A stretch of DNA of 64,000 bases from contig JANATF010000012.1 of the NCBI GenBank assembly GCA_029449245.1, positions 1,550,001-1,614,000 of the forward strand. Reading direction: 5' to 3'. Made by a program: the position numbers and the translations under genes. The stretch is from Mortierella alpina. Its lineage: Eukaryota; Mortierellomycota; Mortierellomycetes; Mortierellales; Mortierellaceae. Of this stretch, positions 21,130 to 32,200 are shown one piece after another. Every line of letters begins with the position of its first letter. The stretch's first letter is position 1. The notes under the pieces are model-generated. The model did no database searches, was not told the DNA's origin, and saw nothing but the letters and a program-made list of their open reading frames with translations.

Positions 21130-22487
21130 ATGTCACAGGTACAAACTGCCGACATGGAGGTAAGTACTCAGACCCTGCTCAGTATGGAATCAGCGCGTGA
21201 TTCAAGTCAGCCTGCAGAAGTCGTGCAGCAGAACTAACGCCTTTCATTCTCTTGTAACTCTAGGTTCAACAATCTCCAACCGACGGCATCTCCGAAATCC
21301 AATTCTCTCCACAAGCTGACTTCCTAGCAGCGTCTTCATGGGACGGCAATGTAAGTTGAAAAGCGCGGGATTCCGATCGATGGCGTTCGCCTTGATTTTT
21401 TTCTTCAAACTGCCAGTATTGATACCTGATACGCCCTCGCTAACGCACTACGCTCTATCATCTTCATAGGTCCGCATCTACGAGATCCAGAGCAACGGAT
21501 CTAGTATGGCCAAAGCCATGTATTCACACGACGCGCCAGCACTTTGCTGTGCATGGAGCAAGGATGGAACAAAGTTGGCATCGGGCGGAGCAGACAAAGC
21601 CGGGAAGCTCTTTGATATCTCCACAGGACAGTCGACCCAGGTGGCTGTGCACGACGCGCCGATCAAAGAGGTTCGGTGGGTGGATGGTGCAAGTCCGATC
21701 TTGGCGACAGGAAGCTGGGATAAAACAATCAAATACTGGGACACTCGACAGCAGTCGCCTATATCGACCATCACATTACCAGAGCGCCTCTATTCGATGG
21801 ACAGTGTGTTTCCATTGCTGGTGGCAGCTACGGCGGATCGCCACGTTGTCATCTATAACCTCAACAACCCCACGGTTCCGTTCAAGCAGATCAGCAGCCC
21901 CTTGAAGTGGCAGACGAGGACCATTTCTTGCTTTGGAGCCGGACGCGGATATGGCATCGGGAGCATTGAGGGGCGCGTCGCGATTCAGTATATTGAGGAC
22001 AAGGACAAAGATCTCAACTTTTCGTTCAAGTGCCATCGCGAAGGAGGAACGAGGATGAATGACAAGGCGTTGGTCTATTCTGTCAACAGCATTAACTGGC
22101 ACCCTGTGCATGGTACCTTTTCGACCGCAGGAGCTGATGGATCCTTCGCGTTTTGGGACAAGGATTCGAGGCAGAAACTCAAGGGATTTCCAAAAGCTGA
22201 GAACTCTATTTCCTCCACATGCTTCAACCGCACAGGAACGATTTTCGCATACGCTGTCAGCTACGACTGGTACAAGGTAAGTCATTCAATGGCCAATTCT
22301 TTTCTTTTTTGCACCGTGTAACAGTCCATGAAGTGCGGCATATATTAACGGCCAACTTTCTTTCCCCATTGCTTTTTTTTTTCACTCTCCTTCTCAGGGT
22401 CAGTCGGGTGCAGCGACGAACACCCGAAACAAAATTATGCTGCATGCTGTCAATGATATTGATGTGAAGCCAAGGAAGCGCAACTAA
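21130..22487 (+). CDS. GLE2: Rae1/Gle2 mRNA export WD40 protein
   Basis: Exons 21130-21159, 21264-21350, 21470-22276 and 22398-22487 (337 aa). It is a seven-bladed WD40 protein of the usual Rae1 length. Diagnostic sequences are DGISEIQFSPQADFLAASSWDGNVRIYEI, HDAPALCCAWSKDGTKLASGGADKAGKLFD, LATGSWDKTIKYWDTR, EGRVAIQYIE, FSFKCHR, VNSINWHPVHGTFSTAGADGSFAFWDKD and AYAVSYDWYKG. Rae1/Gle2 docks on the GLEBS motif of Nup98-type nucleoporins for mRNA export. The first coding exon is only 30 nt. Confidence 0.96.
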
Positions 22488-22650
22488 AGCAGGACCTCTC
22501 GAATGATCTGACCAAACCATGCATCCTACCCTTCCACGTTGCCACTCTCCTCACTCCAATACCACGCATTGCACCCTTCGCTCATCATTTTTCCAACTCT
22601 TCTGTGATTAAAACCAATTTGGTTTCCGCTGCTGTATTCGTAACTATGCT

Positions 22651-23640
22651 TCATGAGGTTGATGTTTTAGTCACGGCCCCTGCACTTGGCCCAGTCTTTC
22701 TAGGGTCGCCCTTGAAATGTCGTTTTGCCAAGACCCATCCCACAAGAACAGCCGCGAATGGCGGGAAATAGGCAAGAACTGTCCAAACCGGGTTAGGCTT
22801 GATATCCGCCATGACCTTGAGAGTTGCTTGCTTCAACGAATCCAGATCTGACGTGTTGTAGATGACATGATCTGCATAATCCACCTTCTCAATCAGTGGC
22901 CTCTGCGCATTGATCCGCGCGAGAGCATCCTCCTCTGAAAGTCCGTCTCTGGCCTTGATCCTCTCGAGCTGCACCTCGGGTGGACTATGCAAAAAAAAAT
23001 AATCAAGTTAGTGCGACAGTCAAGATACGCGTGCTTGCGAACAAGAAAAGTGATCGTCTCTAGGAGGAGAGAGCCAAGATTTTTACCAGTAGACGACAAT
23101 GACCTCGCTCACGATCCTCCACAGCTCTCCCTCGAGCAGCAAGGGGACATCGATCACGACCAGAGCAGTGCCTTTGATCCAAAGCTTGAACAATCGTTTC
23201 AAGATCTCATCTCGCACCGCTGGGTGGATGATCGAGTTGGCCACCCGTCGTTGAGCAGGGTCGGGAAAGATGATGGTGCCAAATTTGTATCGGTCGAGCG
23301 GTTTGCCCATCTCTTGGTCCTGTAGGATGACGGTTCCAAAGTGCGCTACAAGCTTTTTGTAGGCTGGATGCGTGGGCTCTACGACGAGGCGTGCGAGCAC
23401 ATCGCAGTCAATGATGGGGGTCCCGAGTGATTGGATCGTTTTGACGACTGTGGATTTGCCTATGATACGTATAGCGCAGTGGTGTTCGTTCAAGTCGTCA
23501 GGCGAAGGGGGCAATGGTGAGGATTAGCACAGTTTGTCGGATGAGCCATGGACTTCTTGCCCAAGTGACTATCCCCTCCGGATGAATAAGAATGCTGACA
23601 TGCCTGATGCTATTCCTCCTGTAAGACCGACGACTTTCAT
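22651..23640 (-). CDS. CAB5: Dephospho-CoA kinase (last step of CoA synthesis)
   Basis: Exons 23640-23604, 23459-23087 and 22984-22651 (247 aa). Exon 1 encodes MKVVGLTGGIASG and exon 2 starts KSTVVKTIQSLG, so the P-loop GGIASGKST is completed across the intron. Other CoaE signatures are PIIDCDVLARLVVEP, NSIIHPAVR, VIDVPLLLEG and VYCPPEVQLERIKARD. A C-terminal hydrophobic segment (VWTVLAYFPPFAAVLVGWVLA) predicts a membrane anchor, as in many fungal orthologues. It phosphorylates dephospho-CoA at the 3' OH. Intron 1 uses a GC donor (TCAG/GCATGT); no GT donor gives the P-loop. Confidence 0.94.
23460..23603 (-). other. GC-AG intron in the dephospho-CoA kinase gene
   Basis: Donor TCAG/GCATGT and acceptor CATAG/GCAAATCC, phase 1. 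It interrupts the Walker A motif between Gly and Lys, which fixes the junction unambiguously. Confidence 0.85.
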
Positions 23641-23873
23641 TGTTGCAAGATTGGCTCTTAGCGTAGCGAATTCAGTTGAATGGTTGAATGTCGAGCCGGA
23701 AAATAAAGTGATTCCTCTTGAACTTGTCCTCGGCTGGGCGAAAGGCCCGTTCAAAAAAAACATGTGACAAACGCGAATTTCATTTTGTTTGTGTGTGCAA
23801 CCATCCGCTAAACTGCAAACGGCCGACGCGCATCAGCCTCAAGGCTAAGGCACGTCGGCCATCGTCCTTGTCC

Positions 23874-25439
23874 TTACGCCATATCATCTCCTGGTCGTGC
23901 TCTGAACTCGCGAGCGTGCTCTTCAAAAAAGGCCTTGGCATCAGTACCTCGATTGCCCGTGATCTTTTCCAGATCCCCAGACTGGAACGTCGCGCGATTC
24001 TCGTCAACGTACTTTAGCAGCGCCATGATCAAGTCCACCTCAGTATCGTTCGGTGCCTCCAGCTTGGGTCCTTTTGGCTTACTGGGCTGATTGGGTGGAA
24101 ATGGGCAGGGATCACAGGGAGGTTTAGGATCCCCAGCGACTGGGTCGCTCGTCCTTGCACCAACAGTTGCCTCGGCAGCCTGGCCACACTCGTCCTCCTC
24201 GAGCAAGCGCGGGCACGATATACCCGTGCTAGGGATTCGATCGTGTAAAGTTGTTTTTCCCCAAATGGCAGCCTCGAGAGTTTTCTGCAGCCAAGAGTAT
24301 GCACCACCTATGAGACCGGTCGATGACGAAGGCATGTTTGAAGCAATGGTCTCTGCAGCCTTGACCCGTAGTTTCCTGTGTCGCAGCAATAAGAGATAGC
24401 TGCGAACTTCTTGCTCGCTGAGTACCTTGTAGATGATGGGACTCAAGGGTTCATCTCCCGCAAGACCTCCAGACTGTCGAGAATGTTGGCGCTCATAGGC
24501 ATCCTTGAGAGCATGATTGAGTGCGTCCACGAGCTTGGGTCCTGTTGTGGTCTCGGGTCCAGTCAATGTGTAGATCTGGCCGTCGTATTTCTCCGACGCT
24601 TCATCGACGGGTGGTGATGGTTGTTGCTCAAAATCAGAGGACACAAAGCTATCATCATGACCTTGGTCGTCCTTTTGATCAAAAGAGCCAGCGTCGTGCT
24701 CTGGGGGGAATGTCACCGCGATCAGTGCATGACCAAGGTCAACGATGTCTAGTGGCGCAAACTCGACTTGTTGTCGGATGGGCATGCCAAGAACGCATTT
24801 GTTCTGGATCATGGGGATCCAGTGAAGCAGCGTTTGAAAAGAGAACCCCTCTCTAGCATGCAGATGTCAAGGGTGCTCAGAACTGGATAGAAAGGACCCA
24901 AAAAGAAAAAGAAGAGTCTAACGATAAGTGAGGGATGTGTTGTTATCAGGTTACCTCAGAATGGTCCAGCGCTGAATCGTGCTCTTGACCTTGTCCTCGA
25001 CGCGCGTGAAGCGGTTGAGCTCATCGTTCTCGGTTGCGTCGGTTCCGATACTGGAGATGACGATGCAACGGACGACTTTCTCTTGAGCCATGACATCGAC
25101 CATCTGGTTAGTCCAGTCGACGCGCAAGGGCTCAAACTCTGGGACGAGAACGACAGTCTGGACTCCGCGGAGGGCAATCGAGATGGTGTTGCGGTCGTCG
25201 TGCGAGATCTGCACCACCTTGCAGGAGGGCTGTCTCTGAAGCAGCTTGGTCTTTTCGAGGTTGCGTGCCAGACACAGCAGTAGTGGGACGACAGGCTCAT
25301 CCTTGGCAGGGTGCTGCTGTTCAAGATGACGTGCGATTTGAAGGGCTAGGAACTGGCCCTCGTAGGTGTCGCAGGCAGTGATGGCAAGAGGAGGTGGTAT
25401 CGGCCCGCTAGAAGCACGGGGTCGTGTCAAGAAAGCCAT
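23874..25439 (-). CDS. NmrA-like NAD(P)-binding Rossmann protein with extended C terminus
   Basis: Exons 25439-24955 and 24852-23874 (487 aa). The N-terminal part resembles atypical SDR/NmrA proteins: ITACDTYEGQFLALQIARHL at the nucleotide-binding position, GVQTVVLVPEF, VVRCIVISSIGTDA, then WTILREGFSFQTLLHWIPMI, the usual NmrA patch, across the intron. The canonical GxxGxxG is degraded (CDTYEGQ), so cofactor binding is uncertain. The C-terminal 150 residues are Pro/Cys-rich (KPPCDPCPFPPNQPSKPKGP) and then helical. An in-frame ATG further upstream (25745) was not used because it adds a charged low-complexity lead. The exact role, reductase or redox sensor, is unknown. Confidence 0.72.
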
Positions 25440-26057
25440 GGCGATGAAAGGGCTAGGGGTGAGCGCGGTGGAGAGGCACGAGTGAAGAGCGAGAGGAACG
25501 CGCTTTTGCAAGGGTCTGCAGGCTATTAAGGGTGGCTTATGGCTGCCTTTTCCTTGCAGCGTGCCAGCATGCAAGTGTTGTTTGTTTCCCTCCATTTCTC
25601 GTCCTCTTTCCCTCATTCGTTCTCCTCTGCTCTTCCCCCTCGTGCCCTCTGTGCCTCTTTGCCTCTTTTGCCTGTCTTCTGCCTGTCTTCTGCCTTTTGC
25701 TGCTGCCTCGTGCTCTTTGATCATTCCTTGCACTCTCTTTTGCAATCACGCGTCCACCTAGGCTAGGCATCCTGCCCACACCAACGCCGCACACCGCACA
25801 CTGCACACCGCACACACCTCGCACTCCCAGCCACTCTCCATTCCCTCCCTTCTTTGTTGCTCCGTCCTGCGTTGACCAGCACCACCACACCAACACCGCA
25901 CGCCTTTGCTCGCCCGCCCGCGCTCATCCGCCGTCAAGTGCCCCGACCCAGACAGCGTTGCGCCTCCATCCCTCGTCAAGCCATCGCCCCGTCAGAGCCC
26001 ACAGAGTCTCTAGAGCCACACGACCAAAACAACGACGCGCCCCCTGCACGGCCAACA
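25440..26057. other. Divergent region between NmrA-like and CHMP7-like genes
   Basis: About 620 bp. It has CT-rich runs (CTTTGCCTCTTTTGCCTGTC) and a cluster of CACACCGCACA repeats at about 25785-25820. An open frame continues upstream of the CHMP7 ATG (to 25854), but it is Pro/Arg-rich and unsupported. Confidence 0.5.
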
Positions 26058-28611
26058 ATGGCGAACGGGACGCCAGAGTTCATGCAGTGGAGGCAAGAGA
26101 CCGACACGCGATTCTCGCCCAGCTCCTCTGGCTCGTCCGGTTCCTCAGCCGCGTCGTTGTCCCCCAGACTCCCCACCGAATTTTCGCTCTCGCCAAAGTC
26201 CAGACGCTTCCTCTCCTTGAAGACCTACCTCGCCAAGCTGCCGGAATGGTCCAATCCCCCGCGCATGAAGTCTCTCTACTCAATGTTCACCAAACTGAAG
26301 GAGACCAACAAGTTTGGGTACGAGGCCAACGTCAAGTGGTGGCGAGGCGTTCTCCTTGGAGCAGCTAGAAACGGTCTTCTTTCCATGTGCCCTCCCAACT
26401 CGACTCTGCCACACTACCTTACGTCTGCGACCAACGAGCCACCTGAGACCCCTCTCTACGAAGCAACCGGATCTGCAACTGGCATTCTGGAACTCGACCT
26501 CGACTATGTCGCGTCGCGCTTCGAAAGAAACAGAATGAGGCCCGCCGCTTTGCCTGCCGTTATGGAGGAGATGGCCGCCTTGGGCGAAATCGTTCCCCGC
26601 TCAGAGTTCTTGCCTTGGGCAGGCGTGAGCTGGTCAGGTTGGCTTATCCACAAGACCGTCAAGGTTCCGCTCCTCTGGGGGCTCGAGCGACTCGGCCTCT
26701 CCAATTCAAGCCCCACCCCTAGTTCAGATTCACCTCAGCTGGTCTCCACGCGATTTGGCAGTCCTGGCAGCTCAGGCCCCACTGGGGGCAGAGGAAACAC
26801 GAGCGGACTTTTGTCTGTGGACAATGGCATTGGCCTTGGATTATCCTCAGCTGCGCCCGTCATGTCCACCTCGCCCGAGACGTATGTCATCCTGCCCTTT
26901 GTTCGGGAAGCTGCAGCTAGAATCGTAAAGCTGCAGGAAGAGGCGAGTCTCCACCCATCCGACAACGTTATGACCTTCCAGGATTTCAGACAAAAGTTCT
27001 CGAGAACAGCACTCTTGCCCATCAGGGGGGCATCTACCAGCGACAACTCAACAAGCAATGGCCTCCAACTCATATTGACCGACAGAGATCTTGAGATCCT
27101 CCTCCGTTACATGCAGTATGAGATGAATGTCTTGGTGACTGGAAAACTGGATATCAACTCGACAAGTAATCAAGTCCAGGACTATGAGATGGTAAACTTG
27201 ACAATACATATATCTGTACAAGCCATTATATATTTTGTCCGCATCTAATCCGTTTGGTCTCTCTTATGTTTTGGTACTTTGTAGATTGTTCGCTTCGCAA
27301 CCAAGAATAGACTGAGCAAGGAAAGGCTCAGACAGGAGATCTCAAAAGCCGACCGCGGCATTATCGAATTACGACAGACCTGCAAGACGTTGGAGATCCA
27401 AGTGGAGGATGTCGAGAAGCGCATCGTGGAGTAAGTCACTGTTGATATTGTTCATTTTTTTTGTTTGCTGCCATTTCTTGTCAAAGGGGGACTGATGAGT
27501 TGGCGTTTCTCAAAACTAACACCAGATTTTGTGAACACGGTGTAGGATGACGGAGAAGGCGCAGGCCTGCGTGAAAAAAAACCAACGACGACAGGCGGCC
27601 TACGCTCTGCGCACGCGAAAGCACTTAGAGGACGTGCTCCAGAAACGACTCCAGTCCCTGAACATGCTTTCGACAATCCTCTTCCGCATCCAAGCCTCCG
27701 AGACAGATACCCAGATCCTTCATTCTTACAAACTAGGCGCCAACACACTTGCATCTATCATGGCAACCAAGGGCGCGGACGGAAAGGAGTTCTTGAACTT
27801 GAACGAGGTTGAAAAGACGATGGATCAGATAGCAGAAACCTTTGCAGACCAACAGGAAGTGGACGATGCCATCAGCGCTGGAGCCAGGACAGGCGAAATA
27901 AGCGACGATGAGCTCATGGCGGAACTGGATGCCCTTGTAGGATCATCGCCAAAATCATCGCCAAAATCAGATCAACAGCAATTTGAAACTACCCCCCGTG
28001 TGGAAGCCGAGATGGGTCAAGTGAGCGATGATGAAGCTATAGCAGAACTGGAAAAAGTCCTTGCTGGAGCACCGCCCGTCCCCATCCCCGGAAAAGTCAC
28101 ACCTCCACCGACGACAGCCGCGACGACCTTGGCTACGTCTTTGGCTACATCTTGCGTCAAATCATTGAACTCACCCGGAACGTCCAGTGCTCAAAAACCA
28201 CAAGACGACGATGCGGAAATGGCCGAACTAGAGCAAATGGTCGCCCTCGCTGCAGGATTAGCACCAATGCCCACCTCCCAAAAAAGTAAAGCAACCCCTC
28301 CAGCATCGTCGCTTTCATCCTCCACCGAATCAATCAGCTCACTCGGAAAGCGCAGCGCTCAGAAAACACAAGAGGACGACGAGGAAATGGCGGAACTGGA
28401 ACAAACACTCGCCCTTGCTGCAGGATCAGCACCAGTGCCCATTCTCAAAAGAAGAAAAGCGACCCCGCCACCTTCATTGCTTTCATCTTCTACCGAATCA
28501 ATCAGCTCGCTCGGAAAGCGCAGCGCAGACACAGAGGATGAAGAGGAGACAGCGGTCAAGCAGCCCCGAGTCAAGAACTCAAGCGTCAAGCGCACAATGG
28601 AGCTCGCCTAG
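26058..28611 (+). CDS. CHM7: CHMP7/Chm7-like ESCRT-III protein
   Basis: Exons 26058-27191, 27285-27430 and 27546-28611 (781 aa). The N-terminal half carries the winged-helix region of CHMP7: LPEWSNPPRMKSLYSMF, EANVKWWRGVLLGAARNG and LGEIVPRSEFL. The Snf7 core follows: LTDRDLEILLRYMQYEMN, FATKNRLSKERLRQEISKADRGI, KKNQRRQAAYALRTRKHLED and LNEVEKTMDQIAE. CHMP7/Chm7 recruits ESCRT-III to the nuclear envelope for sealing and pore surveillance. The protein is much longer than the roughly 450-residue animal form. The tail has four copies of the short helix ELMAEL/IAELEK/EMAELEQ, two of them inside a 56-residue tandem repeat (see repeat entry). Confidence 0.9.
28201..28536 (+). repeat. Tandem 168-nt (56-residue) repeat in the CHMP7-like tail
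   Basis: Two copies, starting at 28201 and 28369. Each encodes Q-D/E-DD-x-EMAELEQ then ALAAG, a Lys-rich linker with KATPP, and STESISSLGKRSA. The copies differ at many silent sites, so the duplication is not very recent. Each copy contains one Snf7 alpha-5/MIM-like helix. Confidence 0.85.
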
Positions 28612-29286
28612 TTGTATAACAGCATAACAGCATAACAGCTATATTATTATTGAGAGAATTAGGCTGTACAATTATTAATAGCACCCCCACCCACAGTGGT
28701 AGGCGTAGGATGGCACGGAAGACTGTGAGGGTAGCTACATGTACTTGAATAAAAATTCCATACGCCAGGCCTGAGCATGGCCATAATATAAAAAAATGAA
28801 CGATGCGTCCGAAACGCTAGTTTGCCGGTGAAATGGCCAGTCTTCAAAAGAAAGCTGGCCTGCGGAACCCATAGAGCCTGCGTCTGGATGTTTTTGTTCC
28901 CACACCTCAACAGCTGCCAAAGAGGTTTGTGAGCAAAACTTGGCATCCACTACCACTCTACCAGCATGCGCCTTCGTCCGTATTGAGTATCTGATGATAT
29001 GTATGATGAAGGAGCTTTGCTATAGCCATTAGTTAACGGATCACCGTTGTCAGAGGCATCAGTTATATACTGTTTGAGCAGTTATTGAAGAAGAACAGAC
29101 GTGTGCTCAGTGCTCGCTTGTTACCCACTAAATCCTTCCGCCTCGGGGGCATCGGTTCAACAATACCCCGCGGGTGGACTCTTGCGCCTCCCTCAATGCT
29201 ATCCTCGTTCTCATCTTCACCCATCCATACATGGAACGTACTACATATGTTCATGTCTCTTCCCATTTTTATTCATTAGTGTAGAA
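28612..29286. other. Convergent 3' region between CHMP7-like and RhoGEF genes
   Basis: About 675 bp between two convergent genes. A short direct repeat (CAGCATAACAGCATAACAG) lies just after the CHMP7 stop. No gene was seen. Confidence 0.5.
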
Positions 29287-32200
29287 TTAGGTGTCGTATG
29301 TTTCTCCTTCGTGCTCTTGCTCATGCTCATGCTCTTCTTCCACTAGAGCGCCTTCTGAAGTCGAGGGCGATTCCATGGTAATGGGCGTCAGGCTCATCAC
29401 AGTTCTCCGCCGCAGAGTGCTCGGCGATCGGATCAGGGTCTTGAATTTCTGGGAGGCAGAGTGTGTGATGTGTTGCAGAATCGAGAGTGACCTCCGACGT
29501 TGCTCACGCGCAGCTCCGGCGAGGACTGGGGCAGGGGAACAGGCAGAGGCCGACAACGACGACGGCGACGATGATGATGGCGGCGGTGCAGCCGAGGATG
29601 GCATCTCACCCACTGAATGTTCATCACACACGTATCCGTCGTGAAAATTCAATACGCGTCTGGTGGACTTTTTCGCTGAACGGTCTCTTCCTGCGTGATG
29701 CTCATCGTTGATAGAGGGCGTGATGGAATACAGCGAAGACCTCGATGAGGAGGAGCAGCAGCTTGCGCTCGAAACTGAAGGTGTCAAGGTCAAGCGCGGT
29801 AGGCGCATCGGTCTCGACTCTGTCCTGCTTCCTGTGGATCCACGGCTTCTTCCAGAGTCCGACGATTGGTCCGTGCAGGCTGACAGGGTCCGGATATGGC
29901 CAGAGTATTCGGTTGGGGACGTGGAGGGTGGCACACAGGAAGTCTTGGTCAAGTGCATAAAGCTGGACATAGACGATCTCTCCTTGAGACTTGAGTCCGC
30001 TTCAAGGCTGGGGTACACATCGTGGCACAATAATTCCTCCGAGCCATCAAGTCTGCCCCCGGTGTATTTTTGACCGGGCGCCGTGCTTTTCAACGCCGCA
30101 GAACGGTGCTTGGGTTCAGAGAACGCGCTTGAAGAAGATGATGGGTGTGCGCAGGTCTGATCCTTCAGGTCGGCGGAGTTGCTGACGTGGCAGATATTAT
30201 CCAAGGCCTTGTCGTGGATATCCCTGCTCCCGCCTCCTCTCTGAGCCAACCTGCCCATAGCCATCCACAGTCTATCCACGCCGTCTCTCGGCTCTGCAGA
30301 GGGGGGAGGGACCAGCGACTGTGTACTCGAGTTCCTGGATCCCAGGGCTAGCGGCAGCGAGTGCGAAGACGAAGACTTTAGAGTGCCCTCACTCCCCCCT
30401 CTCTTTCCGATCCGTCGGGATTTCGCTGCCTCTCCTGCGCTGCTCAATGCGTCCAGAGCCTCGCTATAGGCATCACTAGAAATCGTGATGGACGTTGCCG
30501 ATGTCGACATGATCTTTTCGTTGGCTTTTAACGAACCCAAGTCCTGATAACTCTGACTCGCCTTGATGTTCTTGCCCTCGTTTTTGCTGCGGAATGGCAG
30601 TGATGATGATGAAGTAAGAGTGCCACCATTGAAAGAAGCCTGACTGCAAGAGGCCGAAGCCCGTTTCTCGAACAGCTCTGCTCGTGCTTTAACGGACACC
30701 CGTTCCTCAATATCTTCCCGCTGAATGTCTTGAATGGACGGGTGACGACGATGAATGCTATCGGAAGTCTTGCGAAAGTTGAGCGCCAACGTTGCTGCTA
30801 TCGCTCCTGTGGCAGAGCTTTTTCGTCGGTCCCAGTCTACAACAAGCGTACAGGTTCAGGTTAGGAACGCGACACCCTGGCTCCCCTTTTTTTTTCTATT
30901 GTTGTAGCCATGAAAAAAGATCCAACGACAAAAATATCCTCACCCTTCTTATCTTGAGATCCAACAGCAGTATTATTGGAGCGGTCGGCGGTGCTGGAGT
31001 CACGCCTGCGCAACAGCCGGCTAGTGAGCGAAGTGCTGGATGATCCTGATGATCCTAGGGAATAAATATTCGAGCCAGATACAGGCTGCAGATCGTCCTC
31101 TCGGTCTTGAGTAAAGAGCGTCGTGATGGAGCCATGGGCGCTACTAGCCATCATGCCTCCAGAAGAATGCGGCAAAGATCCTCTAGAGCCATTAAAATAA
31201 CCAAACGTGGCGGGGCCACCATACCGAATGGAGGATCGGCGTGTTAATGGCGACATTGCAGTCGCCGAAGCGGGTTGGGGTACTGGCTGTAGTGCAGTAC
31301 TGTTCGTCCAAATGCTCTCTGTCGAAACGTCTTTAAACATGCTCTGGACCAAGACCCTTTGAGTGTGCTTGATACCTCCGCTGTGTCCTGTGGTGAAGAC
31401 TCGGGTCACATCAAAGGAATGACTCCTTGTCGGACGGGTGTTTTCAGACAATAGCCATGGCACAGGTGTCGAGGGGTAAAGAAGACTGGTGGTCGGATCC
31501 TGCCTCTGTTGCAGCGGCTGCTGCTGCTGTTGCGGACACTGCTGCTGATTCGGGTTCATAGGAGGGACGTGATATGGGGGTTTCTGGTCTACCTCGGACG
31601 AGTCGGGTCCACCTCGAGTTCTCGCCATACCGCCAATCCGCTCCTTTTTGACGACAGCGCCCTCCGATCCAACATGGCGTTCGAAAGCATCAGTAGCCTG
31701 AGGAGACAGATATTGGTCGTGATGACCACTGATGATACTCTCGAATGCTGAACAGACGCTTCGAGTGTTTGCGTTCCACTTATCCGGCTCTCCAGTGACC
31801 ATGGAGGACATAGCCATCATCATAGTCGTTGAAGATGCAGTGTGAGGAGGCGGTGGCGGCATCAGCGGGGAAGGGATTGCTGACGAGCATGTCGACCAGG
31901 GCGACGGCGAGGGGGACGGCGACTGTTGGATGTTATGAAAGTGACGAGCAGACGTATAACCAAGTGACCCTGTGGCAGTCTTGTTGCCGCCAGCACCCGT
32001 GGCCACGTTCCATGGCAGCGAGGAGACTATGGTCTCAAAGGCAGCAATGTCGCGAGGGAGTTTTGCGTATGCAGATTTGGCTGACTGAATGCGATTCCGT
32101 AGCGTGTTCATCCACACCTGCTGCTCTGCCACGCAGCTGGCGCCAAAGTCGATCCTGAACTGATCAAACATTATTCTCCAGCCGTAACGCGTGTACCCTG

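Noticed and set aside
25440-25745. N-terminal extension of the NmrA-like protein to ATG 25745
   Set aside because: The added residues are a charged low-complexity run that overlaps the divergent promoter. The ATG at 25439 opens the Rossmann-like part.
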